From NCBI GenBank assembly GCA_030549495.1, contig JAUIRK010000879.1:124001-188000 (forward strand): 64,000 nt of DNA, in the 5' to 3' direction. The translations under genes and the position numbers were made by a program. Source of the stretch: Nectonema munidae. Lineage: Eukaryota > Nematomorpha > Nectonematoida > Nectonematidae. Of this stretch, positions 29,001 through 44,000 are shown in pieces (position 1 is the first letter of the stretch; each line of letters starts with the position of its first letter). A model generated the notes under the pieces. It worked only from the letters and a program-made list of their open reading frames with translations, was not told the origin of the DNA and searched no databases.

Positions 29001-32000
29001 TAGCTCTTATGGGACGGCACATTGTTTCATTAGCTACTTTGATGAAATCCAGAGCTACTTCTTCTGAAGATTTGACTGAAGCTACACCACACCGTTCATT
29101 GTATCTGTTTATCTGTGAGTATGAAGGAGCTGATCAGTGGTTGTGAATGCTAAAATTTTAAATACTTCAGTAGTGATATCTTTAAATGCACTCCAGGCTA
29201 ATTCTTCGCTCAACGGCAAATCGGAATTTGGACCAAATACTTTTGGGAAAAATTCGGGAAGAATTCTCCCAAGACACAAATTCGCATCTGTTAAACACAG
29301 AGATCCGTCTTCAAAATAAATATAAAAAGTGAATATTTGAACATAACAATACATAATAATATGTCTCACTGATGTAGATATTTTTGTTAAACGCTTGAAA
29401 TTTAAAAATGAGAAAAACAAACTATTTTTAATGAAATTTAATAAAAATGATACGAAAATCTTCTACAAAAAAATAAGAAGTACATACAAGCCTGCAAAAA
29501 GCCAGCAGTACCTTATCGTGGATTTTTGAGGGTTGGCTGTAATTACACTGGTTTATGGCTGCTGCTGAGAAAGTGTAACAAAATTTTACAGATTTCCCTG
29601 AGAGTACTTGCTTTTATAAAAATACTTTCTCAGTTCAAACAAAGCTTTGTTTTAAACTTTTAGATTATACTCATATAAAGATAGTATACTCTAGGGGCTA
29701 ACAACAACAACAACATAGAAGTGCATACCTTTCAAAAAGATGAAAATTATTTCCTCAAGAAGCATAAGCATAGACAGAGAGACATATGTGTAAAATACAT
29801 TATATATACAGGAACAATTCTATGCCATAGATAGACGGATCTAGGTCACATTCCCGAATGTCAAAATCCGGAATGTCTAAATCCCTAAAATTAAAATCCG
29901 AAATATCTAAATCATTTATCCTAAAATGTTTATCTATACTACTAAAATACGTAAATACTCATATTCAAAATTATTATAAAAAGTCTTTCATTTTTACAAA
30001 TTTTTAAATGTTATCCATCATTTTTTATTTTTCGTTTTTATCAATAAAATAAAATTGTGACTGACATTTTTGAAACTATTACTTCTCAAAAGGGCAGCCA
30101 AAAGTTAAATATACGCGGATTTTAATGGTGAAAGACAACGTCGTTTCAGATAGATACTATTGGTGCTGTGAATTTAGAAAATCTTTACCATGCAAAGGAA
30201 GAGCAATCACTAGTTTGGGGAATGGAGATTAACTTATAAAAGTTAATGAGCACAATCATTCTGCAAATGCTACTTCATCGAATGTTACGAAATTTAATAA
30301 TGAAGTTAAAACACAAGCAAAAAATACACAACGCAAGCCTTGCCAAATTATTCAGCCGTGCATTAATCCTATTCCTCTAAATGTCACATTATATACACCT
30401 TCCAAAAATGCTTTTCATCAAAAGATTAAACGAATGCGTCGTTTATTTCGCTGAACCAAAGTCTCTTAACGAAGTTAAAATTCCGCCAAACATACAAAAA
30501 TCTTTAAATGGTGAAGACTTTTTAGTTAAAGACTCAACTATAGAAGAAGACAAATTGCTTTTGTTTACAACAACTAAGTCGAATGTTGAAAAACTCGCCA
30601 GTGCATCCATATGGCTAATGGATGGAACATTTAAAACTGTACCACCATTTTTCTATCAATTATATACAATACACGCTCGGGTGAGTAGAGAAAATGCAAT
30701 AATGCTACCTCTTGCTACCTTTACAAACGCTTGTTAAAAGATTTTGCCGCCTAAAATGAAATCACTTTAAATCCTCAAATCATAATGACAGATTTGGAAT
30801 ATTTGATGATAAAGGCTTCTAAAAGTGCATTTGCTTTAGTTACAAATAAAGTTTGTTTATTTCATTTTACTCAATGAATTTGGAGAAGGATACAATCAAG
30901 TAGTTTGGTATCACTTTATGGCGAAGACGAAACTTTCAGTTTGAAAATGCGCGAGTTGTCAACTCTAGAGCTTTTCTTCCGCCTGATACCTGCAGCTTTT
31001 AATGAAGTGAAGCCTGATATGCCTATGGAAGCCAGCGAATTTTTCATTTTTTTCCCACTATTTTATCATTTATATATTTGCTTTGAAAAGGGAGTTTATA
31101 CTCCGAAACTAGTCAGCAAATTCAGCAATAAAGTATCCAGTTTTTACAATTTTTTATATTTGTTATAATTAATCTCTTATTTATAGTGTTTAAAATGAAA
31201 AACGTAATTGGCATTCAAAATGAAATCTCAGCATCTCTACAAGAATGTGGAAAGTTGGCTGCTGACTCTTCATCAGATAACTCATCTCCTTCATATAAAT
31301 TTGAAGAGGAATCTTTTGATTTTGAAAAAATTCTTGATAAGCGACAGAAACAAATATCAAAGAAAAGTCGTTTAGATTAGAAGAAGAATCAGAGTGTTTA
31401 ACTCCGATGTCAACTCTCAAATTTCAAATTGAAAGTTCTTTTTCTGAAATTGAAAAGTTTGATCGTTCTTTAAAACTGTCTCTTGAAGAGGTAATTGAAA
31501 GATACCCGAAGAAATTAGAGATGCAGCTAGAAATATAATAGCTATGCCTTCAACACAAGTAAGTATCGAACGCCTTTATCCGGCTCCTAAAATTTTAAAA
31601 TCCAATCTACGAGCTAGTATGAAAGAAGATATTATTGAAGCAATGTAATTTTTAAGAACAAATGTGTATAAATAAATTTTTAAAACATTTTGTTCATAAA
31701 GGTAACGGTACCATATGGTATTTTTATCGAGAAGGCACAATTGCGCCGCTTGTATCGAACTATGAGCAAAGCAGGCTTGATGCGGAATCGAACCCAAGGG
31801 CTTGAGTTATCGAATCCAGCATCTAACGAACTTGACTCACGCCCTAATCATCAACAAAAATTTACATAAATAAATGAATTTAAAAAATTTATAAATGATA
31901 AAATAAATATAGAATATGTATGTATATATATATATATATATATCAGAGATGGTTCTACCAGAGGGAGAAGAGGAGCGGCGCCTCAATACAATGTATCAGA

Positions 32001-35000
32001 AACTATTATGGATAAAGAGATAGCAAAGTGTTTATTAACATATTTCGCTTTTTGCAAGCTTTTTTATATGATAAACGACGCGTACTGTTTTTCAAACTGT
32101 TTCGGTATTTAGAATAGACAAGTTTTGGTTTTCAAAATACTCTAAATATGTACTATTTCCATATAAGGAATTCGGTGGTATGGCGGAAGTTACTGTTTTC
32201 CAAAGTTTTCAGTTTTTTCAAGTTCACGATTGAGCAAGTTAAACTATATATATATATATAATGAAGAATTCAAATATAAACTATAAAATATAAAACTTGG
32301 AGCCGGAGCCACACAATTTTGAGGCGTCTCCGAAGCCCTGGCTCTAAATATGGTTCACACGGATTTTTAAAAAAATGCATGCAAAGATTATTGATTCGCC
32401 GTGAGTGGCGTTATGCTTGAAAATACTAAAGAATTTTTTTGAAGTAGCGATATAAAGTAATTACCTTTTCTATAGCATACGGGACCTGGATTAGCACCAC
32501 CAGATTCTGGACCAACGATGTACAAGCCAGACCGAAAAAACAAGCGTGAGCCACCTCCAGCAGAAATAGTTTTAATGTCCAGCTAAAGTGAAAATTGCTT
32601 TTACATTTTTGGGATATATTAATTTTTAAAATATAAAATTTTAACCACAACATTTTGTTGATTAATTGACGCGCACAAAGATTAGCACCTTCCCAATCAT
32701 ACGTACACACAACCTTGAATTTAGTGTAAAAATTTGAATCCTCATCCAGGGAACAAATCCAAAAAATCTGCTCGCTTGATGAAAAATTTTCTCGCCCGGA
32801 AAAAAATAAAATTTAGTTTCATAAAAAATTATTGAAATTGAAAAATATTCTTTGATCATTAATCCCCCATTGTTTGTGAACTGTATTAATCGGTTACTAT
32901 TGTTTTAGTATATTCATGTTGTTAAAATTATAAGAAAGTAGGAAAGATTATTCAGGTAAAAAGAAATTAACTGTAATCTAATGCAAACAATGTTCAATTT
33001 GCAGTTAGCTCAATTTATTGTATGGATTACAGCCACAGACATAGCTGGATTTCAAGGTCAAAGCGGCTAAAAATGAAACAAGATTTTGCTGAGACAGATC
33101 TCCGAAACCCCCTTGGAAGCGTTTCTAATTACAACGTGAAATTTTCTCACTTTTTGCAAAAATAGTGAACACTTTTTCTTAAATTTATCAATATACGATT
33201 TATTTTTTATAACTTATATAGAAAATAGAAAAATATTAGCGTATATTTCGGTGTATAAGTCGAGAGCCCATTTTTATGATTTTTGCTAATATCTAAGGCA
33301 GTGGTTCTTAACCTGGGGGTCGTGACCTCTTTGGGGGTCGTTTGAAGTTTTTGCAGGGGTCATGAAAAACTTTTGGTATCAAAAAGTGTATCCTCATAAA
33401 CGCCTTTCCATCAGTTGCAAAACTATTTCTATTTGATGTATTCATTAATCCTGATTGTATGATGCAATCAATTAATAATTTTGGCCTTAAAATCAAACAT
33501 CATTTTAAATCTCACGCATGTTGCTTCCAATCAAGCAATTGAAAACTATTTTCCGAAGTTAAATAGCCGTTCTAATGACATTTGGATCACCAGACCTTTT
33601 TCAGTGAGAGAAAGTAGCATTGATGACTCTGATGTTGCTGCCAAAGTGGAGTTTCTTCAAATAAGAGAAGACAGTTAATTAAAACTCGATTTTTTCGAGC
33701 AAGCACTTCCGTCATTCTAGGCCAAATTAAAAACGTTTATCCTATTCTTTCCAAACGTGCTATGATTTTTTTGATACAGTCACCTTCAATTTATCGTTGC
33801 GATACTGGATTTTGTGCAATGATATCCTTAAAAACAAGTGCACGTAATAAGCTTGCAATTGATTCAGACACGAGATGCTGTCTGTCGAGCTTTACACCAT
33901 GTTTTGGAAAACTTTTGTCTGACAAACAATACCAGCCTTCGAATTCAATTATACTGAATTTGTTAGATTATATTAATTTGAATAAATTTTTTCAATTAAA
34001 CTTTCTTTTAACAAGTGTTTGTATTATAAAAAATAACATGTAAATTTTCTTTAACGGCTGAATCAAATATTTAGGGGTAAACAGATCCTAAAGGTTAAGA
34101 ACCACTGATCTAAGGTATAAGTGGACCTCTAAAATACAGAACTCGCCTCAATTATCGGCTAAGCAGTGTAAAAGTTGAAATACAAAACTCGCCTAAGCAG
34201 TAGTGTAAAAGTTACCATTTATAAAACACCGGGCATTAATTAAAGACCACCGGTATGTTATTACAAATGTCGTTCTACCCACTATATGAAATGGTATATG
34301 AGGTAGTATTAACATAAATCCCTATAGTTTACATACTCATATACTTTCACTTCTTTCTCTCCTACTAACCAGATAAAATTCTTTACCTTTGATTAAGAGC
34401 ATTTTGTGGAATTTTAAGGTAATGCCAGTTCTATTACATTATTATTATTATTATCATATATAAGTCGACCCTCAAATTTGGGCTCATTTTGGGAGGCTAA
34501 AAGGTTGACATATACACCGAAATTACAGTAAGTCGAAACTTTTGACAGTCAAAATCAGTAAAGGTAACTCTCATAAAAATTCCTAGTTTGTCAGCCCCTG
34601 ATATACCGCATACACAACGGACTTTTATTCGGAGGAAAAGAAAAGAGGAAAGAGCAAATAACATATGCGCATCCATAAAATTATCACAGACAAAAGATCT
34701 ATGCTTTAGTTTAATAATTGTTAGATTTTTTGTTAGAATTTGATTTCTTAAGTTAGCATGCACTCTTCTCTTGAGATATATTTATTTACCAGGGAACCAT
34801 TTTAATGATTGTTTATTATTTAATAAAACTTTATTAAAATTAGTGAAAAACTATCTTACAAGAATCTTTTAAAATGTAAATTATAACTCACTTGGTGACT
34901 GTAAAGTTTGAAATCTGATATTTCTGTTTCAAAAACATGCTCATACTCTCCATCATATCGACTGACATCTGTTGAAGTTCCTAATAATGACTCAAATGTA

Positions 35001-38000
35001 GTATGCATAAAATTATTCTAAACTAAAAACATTTATATACAGTACGGATAATAATTTAAAAATATACAGCATAGCCAAATTATTAACAGTTTTGGAAAAA
35101 TTTACATTTCGGCTAAAATTTGCATATAAAATAAAGTATAGATTTTCTGTATTACCAAAGAATTACACATGTAAAAATTTGATAAACAAAATAAAATTTG
35201 TAAAATTTATCGAAGTAATTTTTCTTAATAAGTTTTGGCAGAAGAATGCCTTCTTCAAAAGAAAAAAGATATATGAATAAACAGAACTCAATTACAACAG
35301 TCTCTTGCTGAAACTGGTTAGGATATCTTAAGCCCTTAAAATTACCTCAATAAATTTTACAAATGTTATGTGTTCATAAAAATTTGTAGAAGTCGGATTT
35401 TTAAAAATAGTAAACTTACATTCATTGCAAAAAATGCATTTGACATTTAATTCCTTATAAATAATTTTATAAAAGCGACACAGAGCCGGTTGAAAGCCCA
35501 TTTGACCCACTTTATGAAATTACACGACAGCCCTAGTCCCGGGCAAGCACTGAGAGAGTTGCTATTTGAAGCCTTTTCTGTATTCTTTGAGATGACTATA
35601 GAAAAAATTGTTAAAACGATTACTTGAGAGATTTTGCAAAAAAGCCTAAATATCTTTCTCTAAAAAACTTGTGTACAATGAGTATAGTAACGTCCGTAGC
35701 AATGGCATATTGTCTATCAAAATGTTCGTATATCGCATATAAGGTAAAGGTACCGTGGGTGTGTTTTCATTGACAAGGCATTGATGTACTGCTTAAGCCA
35801 AACTATGAACAAATTGGTATCGATGAGGAATCGAACCCAGAGGCTTCCGTACTGAGTCCATCATCTCAACCAACCTGTCATGCCACCCATAGAGTATGCA
35901 TATAAGCATCTAATGCATTTTTTATTTCTTGTTTAAAGACCGCCTTACTACACGAAATGTAAGCATGTAGACAAATTTTTACTCTTGTAGAGTACAGGCC
36001 CCCACTACCGCTTACTTAGAGCCAACAGTGAAGCCTTATTTTTCAGTTGTTGGTATGGCCGGCATCGAACCGATGATAGGGATTGCACTATGGGGAATCG
36101 AAACAGAAACCACGTGATCAAGCCCTTCCTCTTCAACCACTAGTTCATCTGTTGCAGGACTGGAGTACAAAATACGACTTCGACACCGAATACTTAAAAT
36201 CTTATTAAATTCAACACGTTACCAACTTCCACTGAAGTAGGGACACTTCATATGCTTACAAAAATGAACTATTTTTTTTCCTTTATTTAAAATACTTAAA
36301 AGCAACACCGACTTCGACTCCTAAATTTTATCAGATATCGACAGCATCTAAAGATTTATAAAATTCGCACATATACTCGCACACAAGCTTATTACTCAAG
36401 AAAACCTTCTATTCTTTCCAACCCTATGACTTAACAAGCAGCTTTCAAGATGCATCAGATTCAATGATTTTCAGAAACATCTTTTTTTATGTGGTGAGAG
36501 ATATATTACTACTTTTATTCACGCGTTTAAGTTTAATTGTTTCATAACAGGTAAATCTTCTCTTACATAGTAGGACTTCACTACTTCCTATCTTCATCGA
36601 TAAAATTCTTTAAATCACTTGTTTCCAAGATCGATTCGGTTTCCCTCTGACTCCCCAGCACTGATTGAGGTTGTGAAAATCTCACTCGTAGTTAAAATAG
36701 CTCGGTACTTTCGCACCTCTTACACACTGAATAGGGAACCTGAGTTGTTGAAGTTGATTAAAATACTTTGTTCCTACTCCACCTGTTTAATTTGCGCATT
36801 CCTTGATTGAAATCATATCCCCTTGATTATCGATTTCAAATCCACCACAGGCTAACAAATTCCTTATTTTCAGAAAGCTATTTCTATAACAAAAGTTACT
36901 GTGATATTTCTGCTATAACAAGTATCAATTATTAGCACTTTTTTTCTATATTGAGCATCTTTGTTCTATTCTCAAAAGTAGGTAGACAATTTTCTCTATC
37001 CTTATGACGTAAGATTTGTCTTTAACTAATTTTCTCAAATTTTAAATTAATTGCTGAGGAGGTTAATATTTTGCCTAATTCAGGCTATTGGTATAATACC
37101 CAATGTTCAAATTTGAATTGGTCTAAAACGAATTATTTGACCAAAAGTACGATTGGTCCAAGGACAATAGGTCTAATACCATTTGGTCTAATGCGAATTT
37201 ATCGTAATTAGGTGAATGTTAGAGTTAGTGTTAGAGTTACGATTAATCTTACAGTTACAAATATTGTAAAATTAAATATTAAATAGTATAATTGTTGAAA
37301 TAAAGTATTACAATTTGAGATTTTGCTTTTTATACTATCTTTTTCTTTATATGAATTTTAGACTAATGGACAATAAACCAATATCTCTATTAGAAGAATC
37401 AGTTTTAGACCCAATGGCTTTAGACCAATTCGCATAAGAACAATTAGTATCAGACCAATCATCGTTAAGTCAATCGTACCAAACTCGTTGTGAAGCACCT
37501 GAAGAGTTTTATAGATTGTTTAAATAACAATTTATGTCACAAACTCAAACTGAATTTTGTTGCCGTCATAAATTAGAATGTTCAAAAATTTCAAAATCTG
37601 CCTTACTGAGTTTAAATCTTTTTCCACAAATGCATCTTTGTTCAGTTTTTCTAGTTTGACTAACATTAAAAGAAGAAAACTATATAGGCAAATTTACCTT
37701 ACGCCTCTCTCATAAAAGGTACAGCAAAGCTACTTTTAAGTGATTTCATCAGAAAGGACAATTGTGCCACTTGTATAAAACCATGAGCAAAGAAGGATTG
37801 CTACTGGATCGAATCCAAAAGCTTGTCGCAACAAAGCAACGTATCTCTAACCAGCCTTATTCACCTCCCTCCTCGAAGGAATCTATCATTATTTATTACC
37901 GCCGTGTTATCAATTTTTTCTCACTTTTAAGCCTTCTTTTTCAAGATGCGCCATTATTTCCCTTGTCGAAGTAAGAGAGCTACCATAGTTTGCATATTAT

Positions 38001-41000
38001 TATATTATACTTACTTGTAGTGGCTATAGTATAAAATCTTCGTTATTAAGGATATAGGATTTAAAAATACCACCCATATCAAAGCCAATGATGGCTGTTC
38101 TTTCAATTTCGTACACTGCCTTCGCGTAAGCAACAACCCCTCCAGCTGGTCCCGACAAAATTGCATTGTGTCCAGAAAATCTAGGAAAAAGATAATATAT
38201 TCAACACGCATATACCAGCGAACTTTGTGAACTGGTATTGGATCTCCCTTTTTGGAGACAGGATGATTACCAGTAGTGATGACCTCGACAACCAAACAAT
38301 ACCTGTAGCTAAAGAACCCATGATATTTGGTTTAACTTTTGACCCGAAACTCACCTTCAACAAACACATATCTAACACAACACAGAAAGCAAAAAAAACC
38401 ATTAAGATTTGTAAAGCCCTAACATCAACACATTGGGGTAAAAATAAAGAAACCCTACTAACTACATACAAAACAATCACACGTCCAATCCTCGAATATG
38501 CAAACACTATATAGTCTCCCATAACATCAACATGCAGTAAACAAAAATTACAAATACAAAACACAGCCCTCAGAGCAATAACAGGATGTGCAATGGACAC
38601 AAATACACAACACTTACACGATGAGACTCAAATTCTACCTCTAGAAGATCACATGAAACTTTACGCATCACAACTCAGACAAAAACACAGCACACCCCAG
38701 CCTTTCTCTCTACATTACCTTATAACACAACCAAAACAACCTAGATGCAAAAAAACAAGAATTCACCACATCAACTATACACTAAACTTGGATACACACG
38801 CAAACACAACTTCTAACGTAACCTTATCCTCTTCTAGTGTGTCAGCAGCAGGCGTCTCTCTACAGTGGTAAAGTGGCAGCGGGGCTAATACTCTCTTTTT
38901 GGGATTCAAGCATTTCAGTGTATGGGTGTCTAATATCAATATGCATGTATTCGTATGTATTTTATGTATCTATATTCTATAGAGTTGGGAAAATAACGAC
39001 ATTTTCGTTATCGCATTCATTATAAAACTTGGACACATCCAAACACAACTTCAAGCGTAACTATTAAAACTATAACATGTCAAGAATACACACACAAGGA
39101 ACTTTTGTTTTTTCTACACCAAAGAAACCTAAATAAAATCAGGAACAAACTAACTCTCACAGTTGACAAGAGTGAACAAGCACTTCCACATTACACCAGA
39201 AGAATCCTCTCACAACTCCAAACAAATAAATCACCCCTACTCAACTCATACCATCACAAAATCTCATCAACCCTGCACACCCAGGGGAGAGGTGGCGACA
39301 ACCCGCTTTAATGTGATTTTAGGGGGCAAAAAAGCTTGTCGTAAACATATAGAACGTGCGAGCAATCGTTTCATTAAGCTGAATTGCAAAGAAGTTGAAA
39401 ATCAAATTCCGAATGAATAAAACTACCTGATATGTCACCAGACATCTGTCCTATTAGACTTCTAACGGTATCGTTTGACAGCAAGATATGCTTCAAATTT
39501 AAAAGTTCAAAACTTTTTAGCGCATTCAATATAATATCTTTCCTGCACAGACATTTTTTGAAACTTTTGTCTTTGTTATCAAATCTAGATTTGTGTAATC
39601 GTTTAGCTTGACGTTTAAAATAGTCAATAGTTATGTTTACTCTAATGCTTCACTTGACGGACTTTAGAAAAGTGGATGCTACACTTCAGAACACAAAAGA
39701 CCTATGTTCCTCTTCCCCACCAGACGTAAATGTAGTAAAACCAAATGTCAAGTATGAGTCGTCATATTTCATTTTTAAGCCATTAAGAAAAATGAGCATT
39801 TACTTCTATAAAAGTAGGCCTGAAAAGTAATAAAAAAAAATAAAAATAGTACTCAATTCAAAGACTAACTTTAAAACCTTTAAATGTGATTTATTGGCAA
39901 AAATCGCAAATGACCCAACATGGATGCAATATGTTGTGCAAAACGATCCACTCAGTGACCCCTTCTCGGTCCCCATGGATCGCGATCGCCTAGGGCACAG
40001 GCACAGCAGACTCCAGTTTGAAAACCACTCAGCTAAAAGGTAGTGATGTAATCACAATTACAAACAACGTAATTGAATATCAATCGTATTTATAAGATAC
40101 TTTATCATCATAAAGCACAAAAGATCAAAAAGTCGTGATTAAAATGAAGACACCATATGTCAAACGCTATTTCATATTAATGCAGAAAGCGGATGTTTCA
40201 TATTTAATGATACTAACTGATACTAACACACACATATAATTATATATATAAATTATATCGAGCTCTGATGCTAAAAAGGTATACTTGTCTAGGCACGTAA
40301 GTGAACCATTAGATTGCATAAAGAGGAGAGATGAAGTTGGCAGAGGATTTGTAAAATTTGAATTGAAGGATTCGAGATAATTCTTGATTGAAGGAGTAAG
40401 GTAGGCATCCGCACACGCTGTTCTACTGCGAGGAACAAAGCCTGCCATAGACATCAACTGACTTGACAGTGAAATGTGTGTAAAGCCCAATCTGGAAGCG
40501 ATTTTTCCAACTTCTGCTTCATGAAAAGGACATCTTGAAATTGGACAAAAAGGTGAGCATAATAGTATTGAAGGAACAAGCCATATTCCAACAGTTGATA
40601 TGTTTAATCCTTGCTTTCTTTCTGTTAAGTGTTCAAAGAATGTTGAACAGATCTATCCTCTGGTAAATAAAATCAATATACCAAGGGTTACCAAATTGTT
40701 ATGGCTCACTTTGCCAAAAAAATTCTCCAAAAATAGCTTTAACTTGAACAAAATGGAAAAAGTTTATTGAAAACAAATAATTTATTTCGATGCAAAATGG
40801 AAAGATTACCGAGCTAAAATAACTGGTGTAAAAATTGATCTATTGAGAACGTTTATAACTTTTTGAAAGATTTTCTATCGAAATCACCAGTGATAATCTC
40901 ATCTTGATACAAAATATAATGACTTCCTTAATGGAAACATTAGTGAAAAAAGACTGAATGTCAAAAGAAACCATTATCCTTAATTTTGAACGTCTAAAAC

Positions 41001-44000
41001 CTTTTAAAGTCTCCTTGAATTGGAAGAAATCTTTCACATGGTATTTACTCATATACATCATTTTATTTTCACCCGCATAACTTCAAAAAATCACGGATTT
41101 ATGCCGAAAGAAGAACTAATCAAAATTCTTTATTGCCTAAAGTATTTTAAGAATGGTCAATCAGTTTTATGTGGAATCTGGAGAGAAGGTTTTAAAATTT
41201 GTTCACATATAGCCAAACTTGCTCTGGATATATGTGAAGTTGCACTCTCAAAAAACTCAGATGCACAATTAGAATTTGACACGTGTCTGTCTCTGGATTG
41301 TATTAAAACTTTTACATTTTATCAGATAAAGCTTTAATACTTTTCAACGTTCTAACTAAAAAGCTCTTTTACTATCGCTTCAATGCTTATATCTTTGTGT
41401 ACAAATAATAAATCAATTAAAAACACCCTTTTCTATAGATTTATTCATCGCCCAGGTTAAAAAATGTCCAAATATCGTTTCTCAGCATTGAAAACGTTGT
41501 TAGAACATAAGATTAAGAGCAAAATAAAGTAGAGTAATTTAACATGTATAAGGAACTCCATTGATTTTTAAGGCTTAACACTTGAAAAAAAATTTTGATA
41601 AACAGTGTACCCTTGAGGAGAATATAAATACAAATTATTATTTATCTTCATAAGTTTAGAAGTTTTATCAAAAATATTTTTTAGTAAACTTAGAAACCAT
41701 GCTATATACCAATAACACTTGACAATGCATAAGATGGCGTCTCTGTTTGTTGTATTTTCTCAATCTAATTTTTGACAACAAAAAAAAAGGTTCGTCCTTA
41801 TACATGCCAAAATACGGTATTAATGAAAGTATCATAATTTTACGCATAGGAATGTAAAAATGAAACTGCAATGCAATCAATTCCTTTCTTCAGGAGAGAG
41901 CACAACTTTGTTTCAACGTCTACCAGGTCAATTTTTTTCCAAAGCAAAAACTAAAAAGGATTAAAGAGTATAAATAAAAGTAAGATCCCTTCATTGAATC
42001 AATATGCCATACGAAAATGAAAGAAGCCGTAAATTATGTTCGCGTGATATACTCCCAGGTTTCGTCTTAAATACACTATGCAATCGAATCGTTTTTTGCA
42101 TCATGGTTACGCTTGTAGCTAGTGGAAGGAATATTTAATTTAGCTGGTTATATAGTTAGATAGGCGTTTTGGAAACATTCTCTTGTAAGCAATACTTTTT
42201 TATTGAGAAGCATTAATTAAGAAAGAGGAGGTTTTAAAAGTAAATTAAATGAATATTTATGTTTTCAGTCAAAAAAATTGAATCAGGGAGGGCGATAATA
42301 ACTAATAAGTGCTAATAAGTTTTAATAAGCTTTGAGGGTAAATGCGGGTAGAAAATTAACGGTGGTTTTAGCGAGTGCCAGGGTAATTTTTTTATTGATA
42401 GGATCAATCACCAGTAACTTTTTGGCGATTAAAGAATTTCTCTATTTGAAATACTTTTGTAGGTATATTGTATATGCTACACCGCGTTTGAGAAATTACT
42501 CATTTCATGGAGAGGGCAAAAGGTTTGTCCACTTTATGAGATCGGAATTTCATGCCGCCTACTTCATGAAATTGTGCAAATAAAAGCTTCCATATTTCAC
42601 GAAATGAGAATTTTTTTAGTTTTTTTAATAAAAATTAATTACATAAACATAACGTTTATTTTTATAGCTTGTTTCTTAGAAAGTAAAAATCAAGATTTAT
42701 ATACGTTATATTATACGTTTATATTATTACGAGCTTATATAAATAACTAATATTATTTATTAGTTTCTTTGTTAGGTATTAATTAGTTTTAATTAAATTT
42801 GAATTTCTGCCTTAACAAAAAGAGTTATAAACATTCGTGCATGAAATTGATAATTTCATGATATGGGCAATTCCATAAGCGTGGAGTAACATAAACATTA
42901 TATAGTCTTGATTTTTTAGATATAAAAATGTCAATCATATCTGATCAGCCTCTACCCCCTGCACTCTTGGAATTGATTTTGGTGTCTTGCAACTTCCTTC
43001 TTGTAGTCCTACACCTCTGGATTCAGCTTCGCCCCTCCTTCTATGCTTAGAGTCTGGCGAACGGACTAGTTCTGATCCAAGGATGGAAAATTGGTAAAAA
43101 AAAATCGATCAACAAAAAAATATAATTCAAAATTACCTAGAATAAAATCAAATTAATGTTTATACCAGCAATTTTGTTGTTTACGACATGTTATTATGTT
43201 TATAAAGAGACAGAATTTTTTTTAACAAAATTCTACCAAAAAAAATTTTTTTTTACTAAATTAAATAAAGACAAAATTATTTTAACAATCAATGACACTT
43301 TGGTTTTTCTATTTGCTGTACTCGAGAGGGTGTTTTGATTTCAGGTTCTATCACAGTATATATCACTAATATTAATAATATTGGGAGTTTGTTGTTGAAG
43401 AGAAGATGCATATATAAAGATCAATCATCACGAAAAGAAAAGGACCTATTTTCTTGGTATAAAAGGATCATGAATAAATCCAGGAATAGGCTCTCTCAGC
43501 TTTCGTGAAATTCAATAACACGCTATGTTTTTTAAGTAATTTAATAATACTGGTAGGTAAGTCAGTTATATCTTTTATAACGGTGTATAAAATGACATTT
43601 GAATACCTTAATTTTATCTTCAAAAATCGCCCTTGACTTATACATCGAAAAGAAAATAGCCATTTTCAAATATTGACCAAAGATGAACGCTCTGCTTACC
43701 CTATAAATATGAATGTATCTTCTACGTTGCCTCAAGTCAACGAGCTATACAACATTTAAATTGATCAACTTTCTTTATTTCTTGATGAAGTGCAGCATAA
43801 GTTGCGTGTTTAAAAAGGGGCTTGCGTTATATAGCAAACATGCATTTAATTCCAACACCTTGTTCTTTGGGGTTGGCTTATACATCGACATATACGGTAT
43901 ATACTATAGAATATGAGTGTATTATTCCTTATAAATGTCTTTTTGTTGTTTGTTAACAAACAATAAGGATACAAACCATAGAGATAAAGAAAATTTAACC

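Noticed and set aside
38011-38295. 94-residue minus-strand frame
   Set aside because: Overlaps OPLAH exon 6 in a different frame; the true exon frame gives SGPAGGVV and FDMGG.
42950-43080. GC-richer island in intron 3 as a possible hidden exon
   Set aside because: Neither strand gives an OPLAH-like or other recognisable peptide, and the OPLAH exons on both sides already join in phase.
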